Assembly (NCBI RefSeq): GCF_028292365.1 | Contig: NZ_JAQGMM010000157.1 | Coordinates: 1-36,447, forward strand | Length of the DNA: 36,447 nucleotides | Direction: 5' to 3' | Source of the DNA: Caballeronia sp. | Lineage (GTDB): Bacteria > Pseudomonadota > Gammaproteobacteria > Burkholderiales > Burkholderiaceae | Shown: piece after piece, positions 1 through 7,967 of the stretch | Position numbering within the stretch: position 1 is the first letter of the stretch | Layout: every line of letters starts with the position of its first letter | Program-made: the position numbers and the translations under genes | The notes under the pieces: model-generated | What the model was told of the DNA's origin: nothing | The model's input: only the letters and a program-made list of their open reading frames with translations | The model's database searches: none

Positions 1-122
1 CAGCCGTGATGAACGCAATAAATGATGCCCTCACGCCATTCCATGCCCGAGTCACGTCACAACCCATCACGCCCGAGAAGATCCTGGTGGCGCTTGGAAA
101 AGTAAAACCAGGTCGCGCGTAA
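1..122 (+). CDS. C-terminal fragment of a probable xanthine/CO dehydrogenase-family molybdopterin-binding subunit
   Basis: An open frame enters the window from the left (first whole codon at 3) and stops at TAA 120-122, giving 39 residues. The segment ALTPFHARVTSQPITPEKIL resembles the extreme C-terminus of large molybdopterin-binding subunits of the xanthine/aldehyde/CO dehydrogenase family, where a segment like ALxPxGxxVxxxPITPExV is common. Only the tail is visible, so no cofactor or active-site residues can be checked and the substrate is unknown. The family call rests on this short stretch and is moderate at best. The gene is cut by the window edge, not visibly broken. Confidence 0.55.
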   Translation, partial: AVMNAINDALTPFHARVTSQPITPEKILVALGKVKPGRA

Positions 123-362
123 TTGGATTCCGGGGTGCAGACATGGCAGCGGCCAACCCTGCCGTCTGCTGAGTGAGCATCTCCTGAACTGAGCCCTGTC
201 GGTGCCGTCTGCGCTTGCCATCCCGAATAATCACTGTTCGCCTGTACGTAACAATCCTTTGCGTGTTCGGTGATCGTTTTTAAGCGTGCTCTTAATTAAA
301 CTACGATCTCTGCCGTGACATGACCGTTCTGCGCAAAATTACCAATTTCGAGGGTTCACATT

Positions 363-620
363 ATGAAGATATCAAAGGTTTTCGTGGTCTCTTTGCTCGC
401 CGCTGCAATGCCCGTTTTTGCACAGACGAGTCAACCGCTCAGCCGTGCTGACGTAAAGGCGCAACTTATCCAGGTCGAAATGGCAGGATACAGTCCGGCG
501 GGACTCGACGACACGACCTATCCAGTCGACATCCAGACCGCAGAGGCAAAGGTAGCAAACAACAACCAAGTGGCCGCGACAAGTGTCGGCGGGATAGCTG
601 ACGGCTCCCGAGCAAAATAA
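363..620 (+). CDS. DUF4148 domain-containing exported small protein
   Basis: An 85-residue protein with a clear Sec signal peptide: Lys at residues 3 and 5, a hydrophobic core (VFVVSLLAAAMPVF) and an AQ cleavage site near residues 20-21. The mature part begins with SQPLSRADVKAQLIQVEMAGY, the hallmark of DUF4148 proteins, which are abundant in Burkholderia and relatives and have no established biochemical role. It is predicted to be periplasmic. The start is supported by a GAGGG ribosome-binding site about 8 bases before the ATG. It stands alone, preceded by 240 bp of AT-richer DNA, and converges on the MFS gene at 702. Function unknown. Confidence 0.85.
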   Translation: MKISKVFVVSLLAAAMPVFAQTSQPLSRADVKAQLIQVEMAGYSPAGLDDTTYPVDIQTAEAKVANNNQVAATSVGGIADGSRAK

Positions 621-701
621 GCGAGACGCACTGCACCCGCGGCCCAAGACATACCCGTCGAAGATATGCCGGCGATGCATGCACCCCCGTTGTTATTGAT
701 G

Positions 702-2000
702 CTACTGCGTCGCGCACGGAGCGCACTTGCTGCAGCGTGGGGCACCCGCCGCCCCGTTCAGATCTGTATCCTTGACCACTAGAACAGTCAGGGTTGCGAC
801 AACGGCCGCGGCGGCAGCCAGCCAGAACGCATCGTGATAGCTACCCGTATATTCGTACACCTGTCCGAATACTGCCGGACCGCACCCGAGTCCGAAACTG
901 AAGCAAAACATCAATACGCCGTAAATGGAGCCCAGATGCTGTCGCCCGAATGCGCGCGAGGCCATGTATGCAAGTGCATCGACCTCTGCACCCAGTGCCA
1001 GACCTATTAGCACTGCGGCGACTGGTACCGTGATAGCAGACACTCCATAGGTCAAGCACAAAAAGCCTGCTGCTGCGCCGAGAAATACCAGAGCGGTGAG
1101 GCGCGGCGCGCGAAATCGATCGAGCAACATCCCGAAGCCGAATCGGGCGACCATCATTGCCACGCCGACCAACGTCATGACAAACGAGCTCTGCTGTGTT
1201 TTCAGTCCGTAGTCGGACAAAATAATAGGCAGAACATGTGTGCCCGCGCCGACGACGGCCGAAATCAGAAAAAAGCTAACAGCAATCATCCAGAACGGAC
1301 GCGTTCGTACTGCCTGGACTAACTTCATTCCGTCAGACCCGCCCGAGGCCATCTTTGACGCATTACGGGCATCCAGATCTGATGCAGCATTCCCGGCCGG
1401 TGGCTCATGAATGAGGAACGCCACAGACGGAACGCTCACGAGCCAGACAATGACCGCCAGTCCCACGTAGGCCATGCGCCACCCAAATGCATCGATGAGC
1501 GCGGCAGATATCGGCGGCAATAGCGCTACCCCTGCGCCACTGAGGATCATTGCTGAACCAAGTGCCAGGCCAAGGCGTTTGTCATACCAGTTCGCTACGG
1601 CCTTGACGTAGGGAACCGGCACTTGCGCGGCGCCCAGCAGGAAGCTCAGTGCGAAAAAGAACACGAAACTTTCCTCGCTCCTCGACATCAGGCCGATAAG
1701 CACCACTCCTATGCCTAACGACGGACCGGCGAAACGCGCGACCCTTTTTGCACCAAACCGGTCGACCGCAAGTCCGGTGAAAGGCGACGCGAGCGCGACG
1801 AGAAGTTGGCCCCACAGTACGGCAGAACTCACTTCCGCCCTCGACCATCCTGTGTCCACGATGATCGGCTTGAGGAAAACGCCAAAACTGAACAGCAACA
1901 CCTGGCCAGTACCCAAGAACAAGTTCAGCCCTGCGCCAATCACCACGGTCCTTGCTCGCGCCTTCAGGGAGCGATCGGAAAACCGGTCCACCGAACTCAT
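702..2000 (-). CDS. MFS transporter (oxalate/formate antiporter-like class)
   Basis: A 432-residue polytopic membrane protein with about 12 hydrophobic segments. The N-terminal half has the loop 2-3 signature region (GLAVDRFGAKRVARFAGP), a variant of GxxxDRxGxR, repeated weakly in the second half (ARFGFGMLLDRFRAPRL), as expected for two six-helix MFS bundles. The overall pattern (GVFLKPIIVDTGWSRAEVSSA near residues 40-60) matches the carboxylate-transporting MFS group often found beside CoA-transferase genes. It is the last gene of the minus block that includes the MaoC-like gene at 2080 and the CoA-transferase at 2789, so it may carry their acidic substrate across the inner membrane. The substrate is inferred only from context. 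The C-terminus carries three Cys (CSKCAPCATQ), which is unusual for the family. Confidence 0.8.
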   Translation of the reverse strand: MSSVDRFSDRSLKARARTVVIGAGLNLFLGTGQVLLFSFGVFLKPIIVDTGWSRAEVSSAVLWGQLLVALASPFTGLAVDRFGAKRVARFAGPSLGIGVVLIGLMSRSEESFVFFFALSFLLGAAQVPVPYVKAVANWYDKRLGLALGSAMILSGAGVALLPPISAALIDAFGWRMAYVGLAVIVWLVSVPSVAFLIHEPPAGNAASDLDARNASKMASGGSDGMKLVQAVRTRPFWMIAVSFFLISAVVGAGTHVLPIILSDYGLKTQQSSFVMTLVGVAMMVARFGFGMLLDRFRAPRLTALVFLGAAAGFLCLTYGVSAITVPVAAVLIGLALGAEVDALAYMASRAFGRQHLGSIYGVLMFCFSFGLGCGPAVFGQVYEYTGSYHDAFWLAAAAAVVATLTVLVVKDTDLNGAAGAPRCSKCAPCATQ

Positions 2001-2079
2001 ATTTTTCTCCGGGTTATCGAGTTCGACGTCGCCGCGCCGTCATAGCTGCCCGTCAGCACTCGACAACACTAGCCCGCAT

Positions 2080-2568
2080 TCATATATCTGCCCAGCGTCG
2101 TCGCTTCGACCATGATGGCCAGCATCGATAGACGATCTCGGCCTCGAGTGCCGGCTGCTTGCTGGCATCGCACTCGATCACGCATCCCAGTACCAACTGG
2201 GCGCCCTCACCCACCGCCTCGACCGACTTCAGGGTCGCATCCAGCCGAATACTCGAGTTCACCGGCACCGGCGCCACGAACCGCAGCTGATTAATTCCGC
2301 ATTGCATGCCCAGCCCGATATCTTCGAGAAGGTAGATATCGGACAGCAGCGGAACGATCAGGCTCAGGACGAGGTAACTTTGGGCAATAGCGCCTCCGAA
2401 CGGTCCAAGCGCAGCTTTTTCTTCGTCAATGGATAGCCAGTCCCGGTCATCGGTCGCGGACGCGAACCCGTTGATCATGTCCTTGTTGATTTCAATCCAA
2501 CTGCTCTTGCCCAGATTAAAGCCTGCGTAGGCTTTGATTCCCTCAACACCCCTCAGGAGTATCGGCAC
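2080..2568 (-). CDS. MaoC/NodN-like hotdog-fold protein with altered catalytic motif
   Basis: A 162-residue hotdog-fold protein of the MaoC-like dehydratase family. The family usually carries a segment like ATGDxQWIHxD followed by GPFGGxIAHG. Here it reads ATDDRDWLSID (residues 38-48) and GPFGGAIAQS (55-64). The Asp of the catalytic pair appears retained (D41), but the His position is Ser46, and the His of IAHG is Gln63. Known family members hydrate trans-2-enoyl-CoA with the Asp/His pair, so this protein may be inactive as a hydratase or act differently. It starts at GTG, well supported by a GGGAGG ribosome-binding site 6 bases upstream. It lies 12 bp after a possible small gene and about 80 bp before the MFS gene, in an apparent operon with the CoA-transferase. 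Confidence 0.75.
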   Translation of the reverse strand: MPILLRGVEGIKAYAGFNLGKSSWIEINKDMINGFASATDDRDWLSIDEEKAALGPFGGAIAQSYLVLSLIVPLLSDIYLLEDIGLGMQCGINQLRFVAPVPVNSSIRLDATLKSVEAVGEGAQLVLGCVIECDASKQPALEAEIVYRCWPSWSKRRRWADI

Positions 2569-2580
2569 GTCGGCCTCCCG

Positions 2581-2784
2581 TTATTCATGCGCAACCCATT
2601 GCCATCCTGGCAGCCCGTCAATACGCCCTTCAACGCCCCTGGGATCATCGCGGCCGATCTCGCCGGTCACCATCAGCTCCGCAAACCAACTAATTGAACA
2701 GGAGAGGTAACCGATGCTGCATGGGTATCTGGCGTGCAAATGCATGTGGACCATCATGATCGATGTCTGACCGGATTTGCGCAT
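2581..2784 (-). CDS. Possible small hypothetical protein between CoA-transferase and MaoC-like genes
   Basis: A 67-residue frame fills the gap between two operon genes. Its ATG lies 4 bases after the CoA-transferase stop (2789-2791), with AAAGG in the preceding gene's last codons as a candidate ribosome-binding site. Its stop lies just before the GGGAGG site of the MaoC-like gene. The C-terminal half has GC-rich third positions. The protein begins MRKSGQTSIMMVHMHLHARY, has no recognised domain, and shows three Cys and two Trp. No homologous family comes to mind. Position and codon use favour a real, translationally coupled small gene, but it could be a non-coding gap or a remnant of a longer gene. 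Confidence 0.33.
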   Translation of the reverse strand: MRKSGQTSIMMVHMHLHARYPCSIGYLSCSISWFAELMVTGEIGRDDPRGVEGRIDGLPGWQWVAHE

Positions 2785-2788
2785 CGTC

Positions 2789-3937
2789 TCAGCCTTTGAA
2801 CGACTCACCGTTACTGTCGCCAAGCCCAGGTGCGGGGCCGCGCGGCTTCAGCAAATGCCCGTTGTAACGGGCCGGATAGCGAATCGCCCTGAGCGTCCCG
2901 GCCGGTGTTTGCAGCTGCGAGTACAGCTCGTTGTGAATGACCTGCGGGTCGGTCAAATGCACGCTCGGTTCATTTACCGGACCTGCGGGAACGTCCAGTT
3001 CGCGAAAGCGCTCGAGCCACTCGGCCGTGGTCTTGTCCTTGAGCGGTCCTGCCACTCGCGTGAAGAACGCATGGGTCATTTCCCTACGATCAGTTATCCT
3101 CTTGATTTCATCTTTCCATTCAGGATGCCCGACGGCATCGAGCGTTCTGCTGAGCTGTTTGCCGGAAACCGGCGAGAGCACCAGATAACCATCACTGGTC
3201 GCAAGCACCGGCTGAGGAGCCAGCGTCACCGGGGCATCGTCGTCAAGAAACGTCCGGTTATGGAACATGTCTGGAAAGTTGTAGTAGGACATGATGTCCA
3301 GCATCGATGTCTCGAGATGAACGGCCTTCTGTGATTTGTCGCGCGCAATAAGCCCTGAAAGTGCCATTTGCGCGGCAAAGACAGCGGCAACCTTGTCGGC
3401 GAGAAACGTGTTCGTCGCACGCGGTGTACCTCCCGCGGCTTCGTAACTCAACAAGCCAGTACGCCCCTGAATCAGCGCGTCGAATGCGGGCTCTTTCGCC
3501 AGCTCGCCGTCAGGGCCGTAGCCGGTAATAGACACTTGTACGAGCCGCGGATTTAGCTGACTCAACTGGTCGAAGCCCAGGCCGAATGATGCTGAAACAT
3601 GAGGACGCCAGTTCTCGATATAGATATCCGCGTGGCTCAGCAGCTCCTTGAATCGTGATAGATCTTCTGGCGACTTGAGGTCCAGCACAACGCTTCTCTT
3701 GCCCCGGTTCGAATTGGTCCACACCGTGCCGACACCTTCCCAGCTATGGCCGAAGTTTCGATAAGGGTCGCCGGATGGAGGCTCGACCTTAATGACGTCG
3801 GCGCCCAGGTCGGACAACATCTGCGCGCAGAAGGGTCCGGAAATATAGCTGCATGCTTCCACGACCTTGCAGCCTTCAAGGGGACGCCGGAAGTCGTCGT
3901 TCAAACCGGTTGCTAACGAAGATGAGCTGGATGTCAT
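2789..3937 (-). CDS. CaiB/BaiF family (class III) CoA-transferase
   Basis: A 382-residue class III CoA-transferase. The N-terminal part has the family block LGADVIKVEPPSGDPYR (44-60), then NRGKRSVVLDLK (77-88). The motif TSMLDIM (210-216) supplies the predicted catalytic Asp214, the residue that forms the acyl anhydride and aspartyl-CoA intermediates in formyl-CoA transferase relatives. Such enzymes move CoA from an acyl-CoA donor to a carboxylic acid, so this is a likely activation step. It is more like the CoA-transferase at 30215 than the one at 11857 (shared AFDxLIQGRTG, ML(D)xM(S/G)Y(Y/F)NFPDMF). It probably sits in an operon from the ketopantoate-reductase-like gene (79 bp upstream) to the MFS gene. 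Confidence 0.9.
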   Translation of the reverse strand: MTSSSSSLATGLNDDFRRPLEGCKVVEACSYISGPFCAQMLSDLGADVIKVEPPSGDPYRNFGHSWEGVGTVWTNSNRGKRSVVLDLKSPEDLSRFKELLSHADIYIENWRPHVSASFGLGFDQLSQLNPRLVQVSITGYGPDGELAKEPAFDALIQGRTGLLSYEAAGGTPRATNTFLADKVAAVFAAQMALSGLIARDKSQKAVHLETSMLDIMSYYNFPDMFHNRTFLDDDAPVTLAPQPVLATSDGYLVLSPVSGKQLSRTLDAVGHPEWKDEIKRITDRREMTHAFFTRVAGPLKDKTTAEWLERFRELDVPAGPVNEPSVHLTDPQVIHNELYSQLQTPAGTLRAIRYPARYNGHLLKPRGPAPGLGDSNGESFKG

Positions 3938-4016
3938 CGGTACCGCTCCTCAGATCGATTGAATGGTGATGCCTGCGCACTCCGCCTTGTCCGGGAGCAC
4001 GCCGTCGATATGCACT

Positions 4017-5018
4017 TCAGTGCGCGTGCCCTGCGCTCGCGCGTCCCGCGGTTCGAGCCCGAAGCCGCGCCATAGCCAGGACGGCGTCCAGCGTTGGTGT
4101 GCGCACGTCTGTCAACTCGCGCACCGCATGCAATGATCTCTCCAGCGCCTCAAGTTCAAAAGGACGGCCGGCTTCGAGATCCTGCAGCATGGACATCTTG
4201 TGATGCGCCGCGCTTAAGGTCATTGCAATGCGCTTGTCCGCGTCCGGTCCAACGCGGATGCCGATTCGCGACGCTATGGCATCCGCTTCCAGCATCATGG
4301 CCTTGACGACAGGAACGACATCGCCCGCGTCGCGCATTTCGCCCAGCGAGCCTTGGGTCAGCACCGCTACCGGGTTCCAGCACAAGCTGTTGACGAATTT
4401 GACCCAGATCGCCGCGCGTATGTCGTCGCTGACCCTTGAGGGAATACCGCTTGCCGTCAGGAGTTCGCTGAGGTCGCTCGCTCTCTTTGAATGAATGCCG
4501 TCCAGCTCGCCGACAGGGCAACCTGCCTTGGCACCGTCCTGGGCAATCACGCCAGGCTCGATCGAGTGAGCACCGATCCAGTACACGCAGCCCAGCACCT
4601 GGGAGGCGGGAAGCGCGCGCCATTGATGACCTTCATGATCAATGCGGGGCATTTGCCGGTCCTTGAGCGCGCCCTGCGAACCATGGAAAAAATAGTAAGG
4701 GATACCGGTGGTAGGCGGCAGCACGACGGTGTCGCTATCCATCAGGGACGCTATCTGACCCAGCGCTTCATCGACTTGATGGGCTTTGAGCGTGACAAAG
4801 ATATAGTCCTGCACACCCAGTTCACGAGGGTCCGAGCAGGCGTTGACGCTGACGGTAAAGTCTTCCGACGGAGTGACGATCCTGATGCCGCGTGCGCGAA
4901 TGGCGTCAAGTGTCTTGCCGCGCGCGATCACGCTGACTTCGCATTGCGTCGACCGGGCGAGATGACCTGCGATGTAGCCCCCAATCGCGCCGCCCCCAAA
5001 AATGCACACCTTCAGCAT
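4017..5018 (-). CDS. 2-dehydropantoate 2-reductase family (ApbA/PanE-like) oxidoreductase
   Basis: A 333-residue NAD(P)-dependent reductase. The N-terminus MLKVCIFGGGAIGGYIAGHL contains the GxGxxG dinucleotide motif at residues 8-13. The C-terminal helical domain has WVKFVNSLCWNPVAVLTQG, matching the K-x2-xN segment of ketopantoate reductases that contacts the 2-oxo acid. Family enzymes reduce 2-dehydropantoate to pantoate, but many paralogues act on other 2-oxo or beta-hydroxy acids. Placed directly upstream of a CoA-transferase in a catabolic operon, it more probably handles a pathway 2-oxo or hydroxy acid than pantothenate synthesis, so I give no panE symbol. It is the first gene after the AraC regulator (169 bp downstream of it). 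Confidence 0.8.
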   Translation of the reverse strand: MLKVCIFGGGAIGGYIAGHLARSTQCEVSVIARGKTLDAIRARGIRIVTPSEDFTVSVNACSDPRELGVQDYIFVTLKAHQVDEALGQIASLMDSDTVVLPPTTGIPYYFFHGSQGALKDRQMPRIDHEGHQWRALPASQVLGCVYWIGAHSIEPGVIAQDGAKAGCPVGELDGIHSKRASDLSELLTASGIPSRVSDDIRAAIWVKFVNSLCWNPVAVLTQGSLGEMRDAGDVVPVVKAMMLEADAIASRIGIRVGPDADKRIAMTLSAAHHKMSMLQDLEAGRPFELEALERSLHAVRELTDVRTPTLDAVLAMARLRARTAGRASAGHAH

Positions 5019-5187
5019 ATCGCGCTCTCTTGCAAACCATTCGAGAAATGCCCCGTTCTGAATCCGTCTTTCAATTCAAAAATACGGATTCCTACAAGAC
5101 ATCATGATGTGCAGAAGATAAGCCGTCGCGGGACGCTGGGGCAAATACTAAAAAACGATGGTTCAAGCAGATCCGCCTATAGCTGTT

Positions 5188-6126
5188 TCAGGCTGACGCG
5201 CCGTCACCGCCTTTTCGCCCGGCCCTTCGATAAGACGCCGGAGCATATCCAACAATGCGGCTGAATGCCGTGCTGAAGGCGCTATCGGAAAGATAACCAA
5301 TCGACAGCGCAATATCATTGATGGAGCGCTCGCTGTGCAGCAGCGCGTCCTTGGCAAGCGCGATTCGCCAGTTCGAGAGGTAGGTTGCCGGCGCCACGCC
5401 CACGCGTTCAGAAAATCTGCGTGCGAAAACGGCGCGCGACATGCCAACCTGTTTTGCAAGCGTCGCCACCGTCCAGTGACAAGCGACATCGGCATGCATC
5501 TTCTGTAGCGCCAACGCAATATGCGGATCAGCCATGCCACTAAACCATCCCGTGCGTTGTCCCTGCAAGTGCTGCACGGGCCGGCGTAGCACTTCGACCA
5601 GCATGACTTCCACCAGCCTGCTCATCACCAGTTCCCGACCCGGCAATTCGCACATCGCCTCCTCGCCGATGAGTTCCAGCACGCGCGTGAGGCGCCCCGC
5701 CTCTTCGTCAGACGAACGGATGTAAATAAGATCGGGCAGCAACCCCGAAAGCAGCGCGGCATGCTCGGGTTCGATCTGGAAATAGCCGCCGATGAGCCGC
5801 ATTGCCTCGCCGCCCGCCCCGTCGTTCCAGCGAACGTAGTCGCCTTCGTTTGCCTTGTCCGCGAGCGCGGCCAGCCGTGGCCCCACGTCCGGGTCACTTG
5901 CCAGGCTGTAGCGGGGCTTCGCGGCCAGCAACAGGTAGTCACCCTGCCGCATCAGCAGCGCGGGCCCTGTATCGGGCAGAAACCAGCAGTGCCCGGCCAC
6001 TACGAGGCAGAAACGAGGCTCGTCGCGCGGCGGAACGGTCATTCCCCAGCGACCTTGAGCGTCGACCGTTTTCCACAGCACCGCCTGTGGGCGCATCAAT
6101 CTGACGATGTCATTGAGAACATCCAA
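5188..6126 (-). CDS. AraC family transcriptional regulator with N-terminal cupin domain
   Basis: A 312-residue regulator. The first 190 residues form an AraC-type cupin sensor domain (a run such as RFCLVVAGHCWFLPDTGPAL and a later PDLIYIRSSDEEAGRLTRVL). The C-terminal 100 residues contain two helix-turn-helix units, the second reading INDIALSIGYLSDSAFSTAF, followed by the conserved GYAPASYRR. It should bind an effector through the N-terminal domain and activate or repress the adjacent minus-strand operon. A perfect 11-bp-arm inverted repeat lies 24 bp upstream of its start (6150-6174) and could be its own operator. It is divergent from the LysR gene at 6634. Confidence 0.9.
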   Translation of the reverse strand: MDVLNDIVRLMRPQAVLWKTVDAQGRWGMTVPPRDEPRFCLVVAGHCWFLPDTGPALLMRQGDYLLLAAKPRYSLASDPDVGPRLAALADKANEGDYVRWNDGAGGEAMRLIGGYFQIEPEHAALLSGLLPDLIYIRSSDEEAGRLTRVLELIGEEAMCELPGRELVMSRLVEVMLVEVLRRPVQHLQGQRTGWFSGMADPHIALALQKMHADVACHWTVATLAKQVGMSRAVFARRFSERVGVAPATYLSNWRIALAKDALLHSERSINDIALSIGYLSDSAFSTAFSRIVGYAPASYRRAGRKGGDGASA

Positions 6127-6633
6127 TTGAGACGATCCGTAATGTTTTCGAGATGATCAATTATTGATCATCTCTGCTCGTTTCGATAGCTTACTCAGTA
6201 GTCAATCGAACGTCCGCCAACGTAAACGCGTTTCTTTTTCCAGGCGGGATTGGCATGAGACGGACGCTGAACACGGCCCGCAAGAGGCCTTTGAAGCATG
6301 GTGGAGACAGATGAGACACCTAAAAAACACGCTCGCTGGCGTGAAGACCGCGATGCGCAAGAGCATCCACAGCAAATCGGGCGCATCGGCCCGGCCGACC
6401 CCGACCTCGACCCACTCAACCGTGAGCGCCAGGCTAAGCTGGTTTGTCCGATACGTCGGTCTCGCGCTTTACATGGTCGATCCCGTTCATCGCGTCTGCG
6501 ATCCCGAGCTTGTTTCCGAGTATGCAAGCGGCCCTGCCCTGAAGTGCGAACTCCCGAGGCAACGCCCGCCTGGATACTGGTTGAGTCTTTTCATCAAGGC
6601 CAAAACCCGGAAAGCCGAAGAAGGAACGTGGAA
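6127..6633. other. Divergent intergenic region between araC-type and lysR-type genes
   Basis: About 507 bp with no convincing gene. Open frames here have compositions and Arg/Ser-rich translations typical of non-coding GC-rich DNA. The only structure I can point to is the strong palindrome at 6150-6174 near the AraC gene. I saw no obvious LysR box immediately upstream of the LysR start at 6634. Confidence 0.6.
6150..6174. promoter_or_regulatory. Perfect inverted repeat, candidate operator of the AraC/LysR divergent region
   Basis: The arms GAGATGATCAA (6150-6160) and TTGATCATCTC (6164-6174) are exact reverse complements around a TTA spacer. The inner part, TGATCAA-N3-TTGATCA, also fits the general T-N11-A form bound by LysR-type regulators. 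It lies 24 bp upstream of the AraC start and 460 bp from the LysR start. With no U-tract and this position, an operator is likelier than a terminator. The binding protein is not known. Confidence 0.6.
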
Positions 6634-7590
6634 ATGAATATCCGCCAGCTTCAATACTTCCTGGCAGTGGCTGCCGAGTTGAATTTCACTCGCGCTTCGG
6701 AGCGGGTAAATATCGCGCAGCCGGCTCTGAGTGCCCAGATCATTTCCCTGGAAGAGGAGCTGGGCACCGCGCTTTTCACTCGCGAGAAACGCAAGGTCTT
6801 GCTTACTCCTGCCGGTGAGATCCTGGTGGAACACGCACAACGTGTGTTGAACACGGCTTCGGCGGCAATGGCGGCGGTCCGTGCCTCCGGACGCGGCGCG
6901 CAGACGCACCTGATGGTCGGATCAATTTACACCGCGATCTATTGTTTCCTGCCCAATACGTTGCGCCTGTTCAAAGAGCTGGCTCCGCATTCCGATGTCA
7001 GCTTGCAGGAAATGACCATCTCGCAGCAGATCAATGCGCTGAAGGAAGGTGCGATCGAAGTCGGGTTAGTGCGCGGACATATCTACGACCACAGCATCGT
7101 TACCGAGTTGCTCTATCGTGAGTTGCTGGTGGTGGCCGTTCCCGCTGGAAGCGAGTATGACGTGCCTGAAGCGGTGGAACTCAAGGAACTCGCGACGTGG
7201 CCACTCATCGCGGTAGCACGCGGCACCGCCACCGAGCGGGGTTATGGCGACAGGATCCTGGACATGTTCGAAGACGAAAACTGCAAGCCCAACATTGCCA
7301 AGGAAGCGCATGACATGCACACGTCCGCGTGTCTGGTTGCCGCGGGGATGGGGGTTGCAGTAGTGCCGGCCATCATGCAGCTTATGCAGCCGCTCGGTGT
7401 CGCGTATCGCCCGCTCAACGCGCAGACGCCCGGCGTCTCGCTGTCTCTCGCATGGCACAAGGACCGCGTTCCCGCCTTGCTCGGTCCCTGGCGTGAAGCC
7501 GCCCGCGCCAATGCCGCCAAGTTGATCGCGAAACATCCGCAGCTCTTTCTGGACACTTCGCGGCTACAGGTAGCAGAGCAGGAAACATGA
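6634..7590 (+). CDS. LysR family transcriptional regulator
   Basis: A 318-residue LysR-type regulator. I chose the ATG at 6634 because the family always opens with a segment like MNIRQLQYFLAVAAELNFTR, and the longer upstream extension is low-complexity and non-homologous. The winged helix-turn-helix spans about residues 1-60 (RASERVNIAQPALSAQI), followed by the linker helix. A substrate-binding domain with the usual LysR sequence pattern fills residues 90-300 (for example VGLVRGHIYDHSIVTELLYR and ACLVAAGMGVAVVPA). It converges on the minus-strand catabolic genes ending at 7671, so it may control them although it is at their downstream end. It is separated from the AraC gene by 507 bp. Confidence 0.9.
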   Translation: MNIRQLQYFLAVAAELNFTRASERVNIAQPALSAQIISLEEELGTALFTREKRKVLLTPAGEILVEHAQRVLNTASAAMAAVRASGRGAQTHLMVGSIYTAIYCFLPNTLRLFKELAPHSDVSLQEMTISQQINALKEGAIEVGLVRGHIYDHSIVTELLYRELLVVAVPAGSEYDVPEAVELKELATWPLIAVARGTATERGYGDRILDMFEDENCKPNIAKEAHDMHTSACLVAAGMGVAVVPAIMQLMQPLGVAYRPLNAQTPGVSLSLAWHKDRVPALLGPWREAARANAAKLIAKHPQLFLDTSRLQVAEQET

Positions 7591-7670
7591 GCCTACGACC
7601 CGTTGCAATGGGCCATCGCCCGTGGCTCTGAACCGCTGTCACCCCGTCACGGCCAGCATGCACGCAAGAC

Positions 7671-7925
7671 TCACTGAGCACGGCCCTCCGGGACCGGGTC
7701 GTGGTCCGGAAGCTGTTCGACCTTGATGGCGTGGGACGGGCATTTACGCGATGCCCCCAGCACCTTTTCGTACAGCTCCTGATCCGGATAGACCTGTAGC
7801 AGCTTGACCACACCGTCTTCATCGCGCTGATCGAATACGTCACTCGACGACAACACGCACAGACCGGCGCCAACGCAGACGTCCTCATCGACTGTGATGC
7901 GCAACTTGAAGTTGTATTTCGACAT
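7671..7925 (-). CDS. Ferredoxin, 3Fe-4S type, P450 partner
   Basis: An 84-residue single-cluster ferredoxin. The cysteines are C17 and C23 in DVCVGAGLC, plus C62 in RKCPSHAI. The position of the second canonical cysteine is Ala20, so the pattern C-x2-A-x2-C...CP indicates a 3Fe-4S cluster, as in small ferredoxins that deliver electrons to bacterial P450s. I chose the start at 7925, preceded by AGGAGA, over a longer frame without support. It lies 42 bp downstream of the P450 gene, so it is almost surely the P450's redox partner. The sequence style (ITVDEDVCVGAGLCV) is typical of actinobacterial P450 ferredoxins, which hints at transfer of the pair. Confidence 0.9.
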   Translation of the reverse strand: MSKYNFKLRITVDEDVCVGAGLCVLSSSDVFDQRDEDGVVKLLQVYPDQELYEKVLGASRKCPSHAIKVEQLPDHDPVPEGRAQ

Positions 7926-7967
7926 GCCGTCATCTCCTGATTCGTGTTCTTGCCTTTGCAGCATTCA

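Noticed and set aside
3938-4060. Coding-like reading (minus strand) past the ketopantoate-reductase-like stop, with GC-rich third positions, as a frameshifted C-terminus or gene remnant
   Set aside because: The reductase already ends in a normal family C-terminus (RLRARTAG). The extra stretch is short, overlaps the gene in another frame and matches no family I recognise.
6298-6633. Extended N-terminus for the LysR protein from an upstream ATG
   Set aside because: The added 112 residues are Arg/Pro-rich without family similarity. LysR proteins start at the MNIRQLQYF segment at 6634.
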